Origin: an uncultured Bacteroidales bacterium
Lineage (GTDB): Bacteria; Bacteroidota; Bacteroidia; Bacteroidales; P3
DNA length: 64,000 nt
NCBI GenBank assembly: GCA_900317285.1
Contig: ONGA01000004.1
Span: forward strand, 144,584 to 208,583
Direction of reading: 5' to 3'
The notes beneath the pieces were generated by a model. The model searched no databases, was not told the origin of the DNA, and saw only the letters and a list, made by a program, of their open reading frames with translations. Position 1 is the first letter of the stretch. Each line of letters begins with the position of its first letter. A program made the translations under genes and the position numbers. This document shows positions 17,895 to 27,700 of the stretch, in pieces.

Positions 17895-20800
17895 ATGCAG
17901 AAAAGATATATTAAATACACGAAAAAAAGTTGCGGACGCCTGCTGAAAACGGTGGCGGCGTTCATTTTTCTGACCGTTTCCACGGCGGGTATGGCGCAGA
18001 CGAATATCACCTCGTTGTTGGAGATTACGTCAGACACAGGCAAATACCGCATCACCGCCGACATTGATGCCAGCGGATTCACGGGCATAGCATCGTTCAG
18101 TGGCACGCTGGAGGCTGCTATCGACACGAACACGAAGATGCCTTACCGCATCACGAATCTTGCGGCTCCGCTTTTCACCACGCTCACGGGCACGGTGAAG
18201 AACCTGGTGATTGAGGGCGTGAGCATTAATACTACCGATGACAAAAACACTGGCGCTATTGCCCGCACGGCCAATGATTCGGCACGCATCTACAACGTCG
18301 GCATCCTCTCTGGCTCCGTGGGCGGCACAGGCTATACCGGCGGTCTGGTTGGCCTGCTTGATGGCACCGCCCGTGTGGTCAACTGCTACTCCTACGCCGA
18401 CATCACCAGCGGCACCAACGTCGGCGGCATCGTGGGTTACAACAACCAGACGACCTCCGCCGCCAACAACAATCAAAAGACGATGGTCTTCGCCTGTATG
18501 TTCTATGGCGACATCACAGGTGGCTCTACCAAATCTCCCGTTTATGGTGGTACAATCATCAGCAACGCGGGTACCAACGGCACCAGCGGTGTGAGCAACT
18601 TCAACTATTTCCGCCTCGAAGCCCCCTATGTGCAGCCAACGGGTATCACCTACAACTGCGCCTTGGGCGCCGAGGACCGTTACCTGAAGCGCTTCGAGTT
18701 CTTCCGTCACCTCCTCAACGGCCAGCGCCAGCTGGCAGGCTGGTGGGCCACAGGCACCTATAGCGGCAGCGATATGCTGAAATGGGTGCTGCTGCCCGAC
18801 AGCCTCGGCACTGCCCACCCTTATCCCTTGCTGATGCAGCAGGGCAAGTATCCATCGGTGGTAAACATCGATGCCGCCAACGCCCAGGAAAACCAACCTC
18901 GCAACCAAGGCGGCAAGTTGGGGACGCTGACGGTGAATATTCAGATGGGCGACGGCGCAGTGTACCAGAGACCTTCGGGAGCTGCAATTACCACCTCCGA
19001 CACCACCCTCATCATCACCGACAAGGACACCGCACACTACAACTTCAACTACTACAAGGTGCAGCTGCCCTACTACAACGAGGTGGGTACTAAGAACTAT
19101 AACGGCAACCGCGTGGTGACCGGATGGAAGATAGTCAGCATCACTGGCGGCACGGCAGGCAGTTTCACCACGGGTGCCGATGCCACAACGGATGCAAGCG
19201 GAAACATCACCAGTACCCCCTATAATTTTGCCGACCGCAACTGCACCGACAAGGATCTCTACAGCGTCAGCAAACGTGTTTTCAACCAGGGTGCCTATTG
19301 GGATGTGCCCGAAGGCGTTGACTCCATCACCATCGAACCCTACTGGGCCAAATGCGTCTATCTGGCCGACCCCAACGCCGACAAGATTTACAAATCGGAT
19401 ATGTCGGATGGGTACAATGTGTCCAACGTAGGTGGCGGACAGAAATACACCAATGGCAATAGCTATTCCATTGCCGGAGAGAAGCAGGTGGTGTACACCT
19501 CTATGGGCAATGCTATCTCAAGTAATAATAGTACGGGACTTTTTGTGGGCGTTGTAGGGGATCCAAATAATCAATCCGTATATGACTATGCAGTTGTGCT
19601 TGTGGGCAATTATCATCATTATTACGGGACTGGCAAAATAGAAGCAAGTAAAGCCAAACCCTACACGGTTACCTCTATCGACCTTGATGGCGACAACGAG
19701 CCCGACTACTCCTATATCATGCGCTTTGACGGTCGTACTGAATGCCACCCCTTGAGAGTCGACTTCATCAATGTCCCCGGCCTTGGTATGGCCCAGAAGT
19801 CCACCGGCGGCACAGGTTCCTACAACTTCGGTATCCTGATCCCCAAAGGATGGTACGAAAGCACCAACACCTCGCTCTTGCGGTTCACCCAGTTCGAGTA
19901 TGAGAATTCGGCCAGAAGCGCAACCGATGCCCTCATCGTGCAGGGCGGCGTGATGGAGCAATGGGTGAGCTACAACCAAAAAGGTAGATCAAACAAGATA
20001 CCTTACATCCATGTAGGAGGTAATGTGTGGTTCAAGGAGTTCCACACAGGCTGTCACCAAGATAAAAACCAAAAAAGTGGAGGAAATCAATTCCAGCCAA
20101 CCAAACACTCACCCATATCGGTTACTGGTGGCGATTTCGATGAATTCTACCTCACAGGACTTTATGTAGCCAATGTTGGCCTCAACAATTACGCAGACAA
20201 TGCCGAGTGCTATATTAACGGTGGCCGCTTCGGCACCGTCTGCGGCGCCGCTATGGAGGGCATCGGCAAAGCCAATGGTGCCGACAATACAGGTGACATC
20301 AGCTGGCTCATCCAGAACGCCGACATCCGCGAGTTCTACGCCGGCGGCCTCAACGCCGCAAAGCCCGTGACGGGCAATCTCTCCACCACCATCGTCGACA
20401 GCCATGTGGACATCTTCTGCGGCGGCCCCAAGTTCGGCGACATGAGCGCCAACAAGACCGTGGTCACCAACGCCACCGGTTGCACCTTCGGCACCTTCTT
20501 CGGCGCCGGCTATGGCGGCAACTCCTATAGCCGCTATGCACCCACCAACCAGAACAGCGTGACCAATATCAACTGGAACAACTGGCTAAGCTCAAACTAC
20601 TCCCGGTCATACAACGTTAACTATGGAGGCGTCTCCACCCGCTTCAGCTATCAGTTCCTCCCCATGTCGGACAACAAGACCAACGTGGCCCGTATCTTGG
20701 TCGACTTTGTCAAATTCTCCCTTGCCACCACACGCAATGTCACCTCCACGCTAACGAATTGTACTGTCACCGGTAACTTCTACGGCGGCGGCAGCCTCGG

Positions 20801-21317
20801 TAAGGTCGAAGGCGACGTCACCTCCACCCTCGACTCCTGCACCGTGAACGGCAACGTATATGGCGCAGGCTTTTCTGCATCGCTGCCCACCGTCGAGGTG
20901 GATTCGGTAGGCTTTAGAGTGGAGCCTTACTACTATGAAGCCCTCGGTACCTACCGCACCGGCGTCAAAGGTCAAACCACCACCTACACCTGGGAGGAAG
21001 GCAACTCCATTAGCGTCGACAATGGCAGCCATATCCTCTACACCACCGAGGACCTCGATGCCCTCGGCACCGTCACTGGCAACGTCTCCCTCACCATCAA
21101 AGGGACCAGCAAAATAGGCACTCTCGATGGAGAAGAGGAACTGGTGGACGGCACCGGCGATGTGTTCGGCGGTGGCGAACAGAGTGCCGTCAGTGGCGTT
21201 TCTCCTGTCGATGTAACCGTCACCATCGAAGGGAAGACTGAGGTGCTTGGCGATGTGTTCGGCGGCGGCAAACAGGGTCGTGTCGACGGCAACACTACGG
21301 TTAACATAAAAGATTGA
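17895..21317 (+). CDS. Secreted GLUG/GGG-repeat protein, paralogue 1 (1,140 aa)
   Basis: The N-terminus has a basic stretch and a hydrophobic segment ending TAGMAQ, a signal peptide of about 35 residues. Residues about 90-190 hold GLUG-type repeats (GGTGYTGGLVGLLDGTARVV, then GTNVGGIVGYNNQ). A central, non-repetitive region follows (PYYNEVGTKNYNGNRVVTGWKI). The C-terminal third turns to GGG-turn repeats (NFYGGGSLGKVEGDVTSTLD, VFGGGEQSAVSG, VFGGGKQGRVDGNTTVNIKD), and the stop falls directly after one repeat. No T9SS sorting domain is visible. It is collinear with the next gene, from which it is separated by 7 nt, so the pair is a tandem duplication. Likely a beta-helical surface or matrix protein; exact role unknown. 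Confidence 0.85.
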   Translation: MQKRYIKYTKKSCGRLLKTVAAFIFLTVSTAGMAQTNITSLLEITSDTGKYRITADIDASGFTGIASFSGTLEAAIDTNTKMPYRITNLAAPLFTTLTGTVKNLVIEGVSINTTDDKNTGAIARTANDSARIYNVGILSGSVGGTGYTGGLVGLLDGTARVVNCYSYADITSGTNVGGIVGYNNQTTSAANNNQKTMVFACMFYGDITGGSTKSPVYGGTIISNAGTNGTSGVSNFNYFRLEAPYVQPTGITYNCALGAEDRYLKRFEFFRHLLNGQRQLAGWWATGTYSGSDMLKWVLLPDSLGTAHPYPLLMQQGKYPSVVNIDAANAQENQPRNQGGKLGTLTVNIQMGDGAVYQRPSGAAITTSDTTLIITDKDTAHYNFNYYKVQLPYYNEVGTKNYNGNRVVTGWKIVSITGGTAGSFTTGADATTDASGNITSTPYNFADRNCTDKDLYSVSKRVFNQGAYWDVPEGVDSITIEPYWAKCVYLADPNADKIYKSDMSDGYNVSNVGGGQKYTNGNSYSIAGEKQVVYTSMGNAISSNNSTGLFVGVVGDPNNQSVYDYAVVLVGNYHHYYGTGKIEASKAKPYTVTSIDLDGDNEPDYSYIMRFDGRTECHPLRVDFINVPGLGMAQKSTGGTGSYNFGILIPKGWYESTNTSLLRFTQFEYENSARSATDALIVQGGVMEQWVSYNQKGRSNKIPYIHVGGNVWFKEFHTGCHQDKNQKSGGNQFQPTKHSPISVTGGDFDEFYLTGLYVANVGLNNYADNAECYINGGRFGTVCGAAMEGIGKANGADNTGDISWLIQNADIREFYAGGLNAAKPVTGNLSTTIVDSHVDIFCGGPKFGDMSANKTVVTNATGCTFGTFFGAGYGGNSYSRYAPTNQNSVTNINWNNWLSSNYSRSYNVNYGGVSTRFSYQFLPMSDNKTNVARILVDFVKFSLATTRNVTSTLTNCTVTGNFYGGGSLGKVEGDVTSTLDSCTVNGNVYGAGFSASLPTVEVDSVGFRVEPYYYEALGTYRTGVKGQTTTYTWEEGNSISVDNGSHILYTTEDLDALGTVTGNVSLTIKGTSKIGTLDGEEELVDGTGDVFGGGEQSAVSGVSPVDVTVTIEGKTEVLGDVFGGGKQGRVDGNTTVNIKD

Positions 21318-21324
21318 ATTACAC

Positions 21325-24300
21325 ATGTACAAAACCACACATACTATCAAGATACAACGCCGATACGGCCATTTGCGGGGGGTAGCGGCAGTGCTACTGC
21401 TGATGCTGCTGCCTGTGTGTGCGTCGGCGCAGACGAATATCGATTCGCTGTCAACCATTACGTCGGACCCCACAGGCAACTACCGCATCACAGCCGACAT
21501 TGATGCCAGCGGTTTCACCAGCATTGCATCGTTCAGCGGTACGTTGGAGGCTGCCATTGACCCTGCTACTCACATGCCTTACCGCATCAAGAACCTCACA
21601 GCTCCGCTTTTCGACACGCTTACGGGCACGGTGAAGAATCTGGTGATTGAGGGTGTGAGCATCGTCAATAATACCGGCAACACGGGTGCTGTGGCCTGCG
21701 AGGCCAGCGGTTCGGCACGTATCTACAATGTGGGAGTGCTGGGCGACTCGGTAGGCGGCACAGGTTATACCGGCGGTCTGGTTGGCCTGCTTGATGGCAC
21801 CGCCCGTGTGGTCAACTGCTACTCCTATGCCGACATCACCAGCGGCACCAACGTCGGCGGCATCGTGGGATACAACAACCAGACAACCACCGCTGGCAGC
21901 ATCAAGACCATGGTGATGAACTGCATGTTCTACGGCGACATCACCGGCGGCAGCACCGTCTCGCCCGTCTTCGGCGGCACCAACATCGCCAACCTCAACA
22001 ACGGTGGCCTCAACACCTTCAATTACTACGCCTACGACGAGCTGCAGACCAAGGCCATCAGCGACAACAAGTACAACAGTGCCCTAGCCGTAGAGGAGAA
22101 ATACCTGAACCGCTTCGAGTTCTACCGCCTGCTGCTCAACAGCAATAAGAAGTTGGCGGCCTTCTACGCCACCGGCTCGGTAGACAATGGTAGCCAGATG
22201 CTGAAGTGGGTGCTGGAGACCGCCGACCGCAGCATCGCCAACCCCAAGCCCTACCCCATCCTGAAGGCCCAGGGCTACTACCCCTCCATCATCAACCCCG
22301 ACTTTGCCAACGCCCCCGACAGCGCCACCGTGGGCCGCAACCACGGCGGCAAGCTGGGAAGGACATTGAGTGTGACCATTAGTGAGTCGAACACTACCCC
22401 TGGTGGACAAACAAAGCCCTCAGGTGCCTCTGTTGGCACCACGAGCCTCACCTTGACGCGTACCGACAAGGACTTCGACCGATTCAACTACAATTACGAC
22501 AAGGTGCAATTGCCCTACTACAACGATGTGGGCACCGGCAACTACACGGGCAATCGTGTGGTCACTGGCTGGAAGATTACGGCCATCACCGCTGTTGACG
22601 ATGATCCCTATACTGTGGCAAACTATGACTATACCAAGACTTATTCTGATAACTATTTCGATTACCCCAACTATAACTTTGCCGACCGTAAGAGCTCTAA
22701 CAAAGATCTTTACACCGTCAGCAAGCGTGTCTTCTCGCAGGGAGCTTACTTTGACGTGCCCTACGGCGTCGACTCCATCACCATCGAGCCCTACTGGGCC
22801 AAGGCATCATATATTTCTGATCCGTATTACGACGCAGTATTCAATACAGGTTATACTAAACAGGATGTCTCTCAGACAGGCATACAGGCAAAAAACAACA
22901 ATAATGAAACGCTGTTTAATGGTCAAAAAATATATACCTCAATTAGTAACGCACTTGGTGGTCTAGGTGACTACGGCCCAACAGTCTATGACAATGCAGT
23001 TGTGTTAGTGGGCAACTTCCATCAGGTTGGTATACCTTCACAGGGAACCAATCCTTTTACCCTTATGTCGGTGGATATAGACAATGACAATGAGCCTGAC
23101 TACAGCATGATCTATCACCATTCAGGTAAGAAGAGAGTATGCCCTATTCGTTTCGATTTTCTGAATATCCCAGGTACCTCTCAGGCTCAGAAGCCCAATG
23201 GAGCAAGTGATATTTTTAATATGGCTATCATACATCCCAGTGCATGGTTTGAGATTACCAACACATCTTCTATTTACTTCGGTCAGTTAGAATACGAAGA
23301 TTTAGTTGATAATGCAAGCAGGACAGAAGGTCCGCTTATCCTCCAAGGAGGTGTTCTTGACCAATTCGTTTCAACAAACAATTCTGCTGTGAATGGAAAA
23401 ACCATATATATGCATCTTGGCGGAAATGTCTGGTTCAAGGAATTCAATATGGGTACTCATGGTGACGGCTCTCAATCCACACCTCATCCACCAGTGTCAG
23501 TTACAGGTGGCGAGTATGAAGGTTTCTACCTTACTGGTATCTTTAATCAGGATGCTGCGGTGAGAGCAGACAACGCAGAATGTTATATTAGCGGTGGACA
23601 TTTTAAAGAAGCAGCAGGAACAGGGCAGGAAGCCATTAACGGTAATGTACGATGGCAAATTTATAATGCTGACATAGACAATTTCTATGGAGGTGGAACA
23701 AATGGTGCTACGGGAAAAAACATTAAAGGCAACGTAATTGTCGACATCTTCAATAGTCATGTAACCACTTTCTGTGGTGGACCTAAGTTTGGAAACATGG
23801 AATCTGGGAAGAAGGTTACCACTAATGCCTATGGTTGTGTTTTTGGAACGTTCTTCGGTGCTGGCTTTGGTGGAACTGCTTATTCCAGAAAAAAATATTA
23901 CGATTTAACATCGACAGACTGGAGTGGTTGGGCAAGCAAATATATCAGTGACCGTGGTAAATATTTTGATGGCACCAAAGCTACAGGGAATGCATTAGGT
24001 GATAAAGGAAAATATGGATATAAGGGCATCGGTGTGGCAACCGATTTTGACTATGAGTTTTTTGTTTGGAGTAGTGGTAAAACGGGTGGCCGATTCTATG
24101 TGAAGTTCGCCTCCTTCTCGCTGGCTCAATGCAATGACGTGGAATCGAAATTGAAGAAATGTACCATCGAGGACAACTTCTATGGTGGCGGCAGCCTTGG
24201 CAAGGTGGTTGGCACAATAACATCGGAACTTGACAGTTGCACGGTGAACGGCAACGTGTATGGAGCTGGCTATTCGGCCTCGCTTCCTCCCCTCGAAGTA

Positions 24301-24744
24301 AGAGATGCCGGCTTTACAACAAATCCAAATTACAACCAGTCATCTGGTATGTTTGAGCCCGGTGTGTTTTCCGGGACTACCACATTCACATGGAAAAATG
24401 CCACCGAGGCAGGCGTGACACTGACCAACGGTCAGTCCGGCAGCGATTTGACGACGAACCACAACATCTACACTGATGTCGACCTGAACACCCTTGGTAC
24501 CGTCACAGGCAACGTCTCCCTCACCATCAAAGGTACTAGCAAGATAGGCACCCTTGACGGAGAAGGTAACTTGGTGGAAGGCACGGGTAATGTCTTCGGA
24601 GGTGGAGAAGAGAGCGCCGTCAGCGGTGCATCCGCTACCGTGACCGTCACCCTCCAGGGAAAGACAGAAGTGTATGGCGATGTCTTCGGCGGCGGCAATA
24701 AAGGTCGCGTCGAAGGAAGCACGACAGTAACAATAGAAGATTGA
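21325..24744 (+). CDS. Secreted GLUG/GGG-repeat protein, paralogue 2 (1,139 aa)
   Basis: Same plan as the preceding gene: signal peptide (LLLMLLPVCASAQ), GLUG repeats, the PYYNDVGTGNYTGNRVVTGWKI region, the VSVTGGEYEGFYLTGIF segment and terminal GGG-turn repeats ending VFGGGNKGRVEGSTTVTIED. A 130-nt block at 21754-21883 differs from the paralogue at only 3 positions, although adjacent sequence has diverged, suggesting gene conversion. The stretch from about 22.8 to 24.1 kb is more AT-rich and uses different codons from the rest, so the gene looks mosaic. No sorting domain is visible. The next start is 26 nt downstream. Confidence 0.85.
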   Translation: MYKTTHTIKIQRRYGHLRGVAAVLLLMLLPVCASAQTNIDSLSTITSDPTGNYRITADIDASGFTSIASFSGTLEAAIDPATHMPYRIKNLTAPLFDTLTGTVKNLVIEGVSIVNNTGNTGAVACEASGSARIYNVGVLGDSVGGTGYTGGLVGLLDGTARVVNCYSYADITSGTNVGGIVGYNNQTTTAGSIKTMVMNCMFYGDITGGSTVSPVFGGTNIANLNNGGLNTFNYYAYDELQTKAISDNKYNSALAVEEKYLNRFEFYRLLLNSNKKLAAFYATGSVDNGSQMLKWVLETADRSIANPKPYPILKAQGYYPSIINPDFANAPDSATVGRNHGGKLGRTLSVTISESNTTPGGQTKPSGASVGTTSLTLTRTDKDFDRFNYNYDKVQLPYYNDVGTGNYTGNRVVTGWKITAITAVDDDPYTVANYDYTKTYSDNYFDYPNYNFADRKSSNKDLYTVSKRVFSQGAYFDVPYGVDSITIEPYWAKASYISDPYYDAVFNTGYTKQDVSQTGIQAKNNNNETLFNGQKIYTSISNALGGLGDYGPTVYDNAVVLVGNFHQVGIPSQGTNPFTLMSVDIDNDNEPDYSMIYHHSGKKRVCPIRFDFLNIPGTSQAQKPNGASDIFNMAIIHPSAWFEITNTSSIYFGQLEYEDLVDNASRTEGPLILQGGVLDQFVSTNNSAVNGKTIYMHLGGNVWFKEFNMGTHGDGSQSTPHPPVSVTGGEYEGFYLTGIFNQDAAVRADNAECYISGGHFKEAAGTGQEAINGNVRWQIYNADIDNFYGGGTNGATGKNIKGNVIVDIFNSHVTTFCGGPKFGNMESGKKVTTNAYGCVFGTFFGAGFGGTAYSRKKYYDLTSTDWSGWASKYISDRGKYFDGTKATGNALGDKGKYGYKGIGVATDFDYEFFVWSSGKTGGRFYVKFASFSLAQCNDVESKLKKCTIEDNFYGGGSLGKVVGTITSELDSCTVNGNVYGAGYSASLPPLEVRDAGFTTNPNYNQSSGMFEPGVFSGTTTFTWKNATEAGVTLTNGQSGSDLTTNHNIYTDVDLNTLGTVTGNVSLTIKGTSKIGTLDGEGNLVEGTGNVFGGGEESAVSGASATVTVTLQGKTEVYGDVFGGGNKGRVEGSTTVTIED

Positions 24745-24770
24745 ATGATAATTTGATAGAAACCAACGAT

Positions 24771-27700
24771 ATGAAAATGAAAACATATAGAGCAAAATAC
24801 CTGACACTGTTCCTCCTGCTTTTGGGAGGCACGGTGGCGGCACAAACTCCAGAGCATGTATTGATACATGGCAATGTCTTTGGCGGCGGCAAAGTGGCTG
24901 AAGTGAAACGTAATGTCATGGTTAATCTCGATGATTCTTCCCATGTAATGGGTGACATCTATGGTGGAGGAGCTTTGGCCGACGTGAATCGTAATTCGAA
25001 TGATTCGACAGTTGTCAATATCAAGGGAGGTACTGTTGATGGTGATATCTATGGCGGCGGACTTGGAGATACCGTCACCCCTGCCATGGTAAAAGGCAAA
25101 GTGCATGTGAATATCGGTCAACAAGGTCAAGCCTCCAATAATGTCGTCATTGGTGGATCGGTCTTCGGCTGCAACAATGTGAAAGGAAGTCCTCGGGCCA
25201 ATGTCCGTGTGGATATTTGGAAAACCGCCCACACAGAAGGGGTTAATGACACCGCCCGCAGTTCATCTTCTTTTGCCATCCTGGCTGTATATGGAGGTGG
25301 CAACAGGGCAGATTATGAACCTGCCTTAGATGATCACAAAACAACAGTGCATATCCATGGCTGCGACAACACTATACAGGATGTCTATGGCGGTGGCAAT
25401 GCCGCTGCGGTTTCGGGAGCAATGGTCGAGGTTGATGGAGGAAAATTTGACCGTATCTTTGCTGGTGGTAATGGTGCAGGTGATGGAAACCCGGGTGCCG
25501 ATATTGGCGATGGGGGAACAACCCTGCTGGTCCACGCGGGATTAATACGACAGCTCTTCGGTGGCAGTAATGAAAGGGGCGTAATCAATGGTCCTGTGTC
25601 AGTCACCGTTGATCACCCTGAAACAGCCTGTGACGTTGAGGAAATTGAAGAATTCTATGGTGGTGGCAATAAGGCTCCCATTTCTAATAACCTTTCCACC
25701 ACTATCGCCTGCGGCGTGGGTAAGATTGACAACCTCTTCGGTGGTGCCAACCAAGCAGATATCACAGGTGATGTGGCACTTACCGTTCAGGGCGGCACCA
25801 TCACCAACGTTTACGGTGGTGCCAACAATGCCAATATTACTGGCAACGTCACCCTCAACCTGCAGGGTGGCACCATCATCAACGCCTATGGCGGCAATAA
25901 CGCCGGCGGCACCGTCAGAGGTATCATCACGGTGAACATCGACTCGAACCGCACAGATTGTCCGTTGTTCCTGGATAATGTTTATGGCGGTGGTAACAAT
26001 GCCCCCAACAGCAAATCAGGATATGACTCCCCGCGTGTCTTTTTCAGCTGTGGCACTGTGAGGCACGATGTTTTTGGCTCGGGCAAGGGTACCGGCGCTG
26101 TCGTCACTGCCAACCCGTTGGTTGTGATCGGTTACGGAAGCAGCGACAAGGTGGTTGTGGGTGGTAATGTCTATGGTGGCGGTTCGCTGGCCAATGTTAC
26201 GGGAAATCCCAAAGTGCAGGTGCAGAAAGGTCGTGTTTATGGAAATGTCTTTGCCGCCGGAAAGGGTAGTGACGACGATGCCAATATAGCTGCTGTTACA
26301 GGCAACACAATTCTTATTGTCAGCGGAGGACAGGTGGACAGCAATATCTATGGCGGTGGCGAGTTGGCATCGGTAAAAGGGACTGGTAGTATTGCCACGG
26401 TCACGGTCAGCGGCGGTACCATTGGCAAGGACAGCACCATCGGGCATGTCTTTGGCTCCGGTCTCGGACAAGCAGAAGATGGATATGAGGATCACGCATA
26501 TGTGCAGTCCTCAAAAGTCTGCATTACTGGTGGTACCATCAGGGGCTCGGTCTTTGGTGGCGGTGAGAATGGTCACGTGAAGAACAATACCGATGTGGTT
26601 GTCAGTGGCGGAACCATCGGCGATTCGCTTACTGCCGCCGAGCGTACCGGCAGTGCTCCTGTCTACCATGGCAACGTGTATGGTGGTGGACGAGGCATCG
26701 GCACCACTATTTATCCTCATGCAGGCTGGGTTGAAGGCAACACCAGGGTCACCGTACGTGGCGGAACGATATGGCACAACATCTACGGCGGCGGTTCCAT
26801 GGCCTCCGTGGGTACTCATACTTTGAGCGGAGAAAGAATTACAAGCTACTCCAACGGTCTCGCCGAGGTGTATATTTACGGTGGTAAAATTGGCAGTAAT
26901 GGAGACGGCGACGGTCATGTCTTCGGCTCCAGCCGTGGTACTGCAGGAACTTCCTATAAGAAATTTGCCTTTACCAACCGTACTCATGTGGTGATTGACA
27001 GTATGGGCTATGTGCGCGGTTCTGTCTTCGGCAGTGGTGAGAATGGACACGTGAGCGACTCCACATTTGTCGAAGTGCGACAGAGTTATTCCTCTCCCAG
27101 AGTGAGTGAGGGCTACCCCATTGTGGGTTGGCCCCTGACGGCTGGCGAGCACACACAGGCGGCTGACGGTAGCGGCGTGCCCGTCTATCATGGCAATGTC
27201 TATGGCGGTGGTCGAGGCATCGACCTTGACGCTTCGGGAAAGCACAGCAAAACAGCGGGACGCGTCTATGGTCATACTCGTGTGTTGATGAATGGCGGAC
27301 GTGTCCGTCACAATATCTACGGTGGCGGTTCCTTGGCTTCGGTTGACCATGGTGCATTCGTGACCATCAGTGCCGGTAGTGTGGGTGACAGCGGTGTCAA
27401 CGAAGGACAGGTCTATGGCTCCGGTCGTGGTGTGGCAGCATCCAAAACCAGTGAATACGCCCAAATGGCATTCGTCGACAGCTCTGTGGTCATCATTCAG
27501 GGCGACAATACCTATATCCATGGCTCGGTCTTCGGCGGCGGTGCCAATGGACATGTGAGCAAGAATACCCATGTCTACATTAAAGGAGGACATATCGGTG
27601 ACACGCTGACAGCTGCTGAACATCAGGTAGACCCTGTGACGGGCACCAGTAATGTGCAGGTGTTCCATGGCAATGTGTACGGCGGTGGTCGCGGTGTCGA

